Positions 5,072-5,087 of a stretch of DNA of 5,087 nucleotides are shown one piece after another (the first letter of the stretch is position 1; each line of letters starts with the position of its first letter). The DNA lies in NCBI GenBank assembly GCA_019057975.1, contig JAHLWJ010000339.1:1-5087 (forward strand), read 5' to 3'. Made by a program: the position numbers and the translations under genes. Below the pieces are notes generated by a model, which saw nothing but the letters and a program-made list of their open reading frames with translations, ran no database searches and was not told the origin of the DNA. The DNA comes from Promethearchaeota archaeon (lineage in GTDB: Archaea; Asgardarchaeota; Lokiarchaeia; Sigynarchaeales; SOKP01).

Positions 5072-5087
5072 GGCAATAATTACTTTT

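Noticed and set aside
1..5087. CRISPR array, tRNA or rRNA gene, complete insertion sequence, or a multi-gene defence system
   Set aside because: No spaced repeat series, cloverleaf-like sequence, transposase or nuclease domain is visible on either strand.

Overview
The window is 5,087 bases of AT-rich bacterial DNA with every recognisable gene on the + strand. Most of it is strongly AT-biased; one gene and one short intergenic island are clearly richer in GC. The protein types (PAS/GAF-regulated diguanylate cyclase, SplB-like radical SAM protein, two serine hydrolases), the Shine-Dalgarno sites and the sigma70-like promoters fit a free-living, probably anaerobic, low-GC bacterium, perhaps from an uncultivated lineage. 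Nothing in the sequence fixes the phylum.

Layout. 3-740: the 3' part of an alpha/beta-hydrolase gene (predicted phospholipase/carboxylesterase type) whose reading frame runs off the left edge. 741-960: intergenic, with a GC-rich stretch (about 799-880) that looks like a decayed repeat or REP-type remnant, then a very AT-rich leader and a strong ribosome binding site. 961-1992: a membrane-anchored alpha/beta hydrolase, unrelated in detail to the first. 1993-2125: intergenic, with a good sigma70-type promoter whose -10 lies inside a perfect 14-base palindrome. 2126-3976: one long sensor gene (coiled coil, PAS, PAS, GAF, GGDEF) broken by a single in-frame TAA at 3164-3166 in the middle of the GAF domain. 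3977-4103: intergenic, no clear terminator. 4104-4922: an SplB-like radical SAM protein. 4923-5087: intergenic, with a weak hairpin and one or two promoters pointing out of the window.

The genes do not form an obvious pathway. Gaps between them (220, 133 and 127 bases) and the separate promoter before the sensor gene suggest independent transcription units. The sensor would make cyclic di-GMP, and its active site and product-inhibition site are intact; whether it is made at all depends on the stop codon. I found no CRISPR array, RNA gene, complete insertion sequence or convincing new defence or mobile system. The points most worth checking are the interrupted cyclase, the palindrome-covered promoter before it, the dyad-bearing promoter at the right edge, and the REP-like island.
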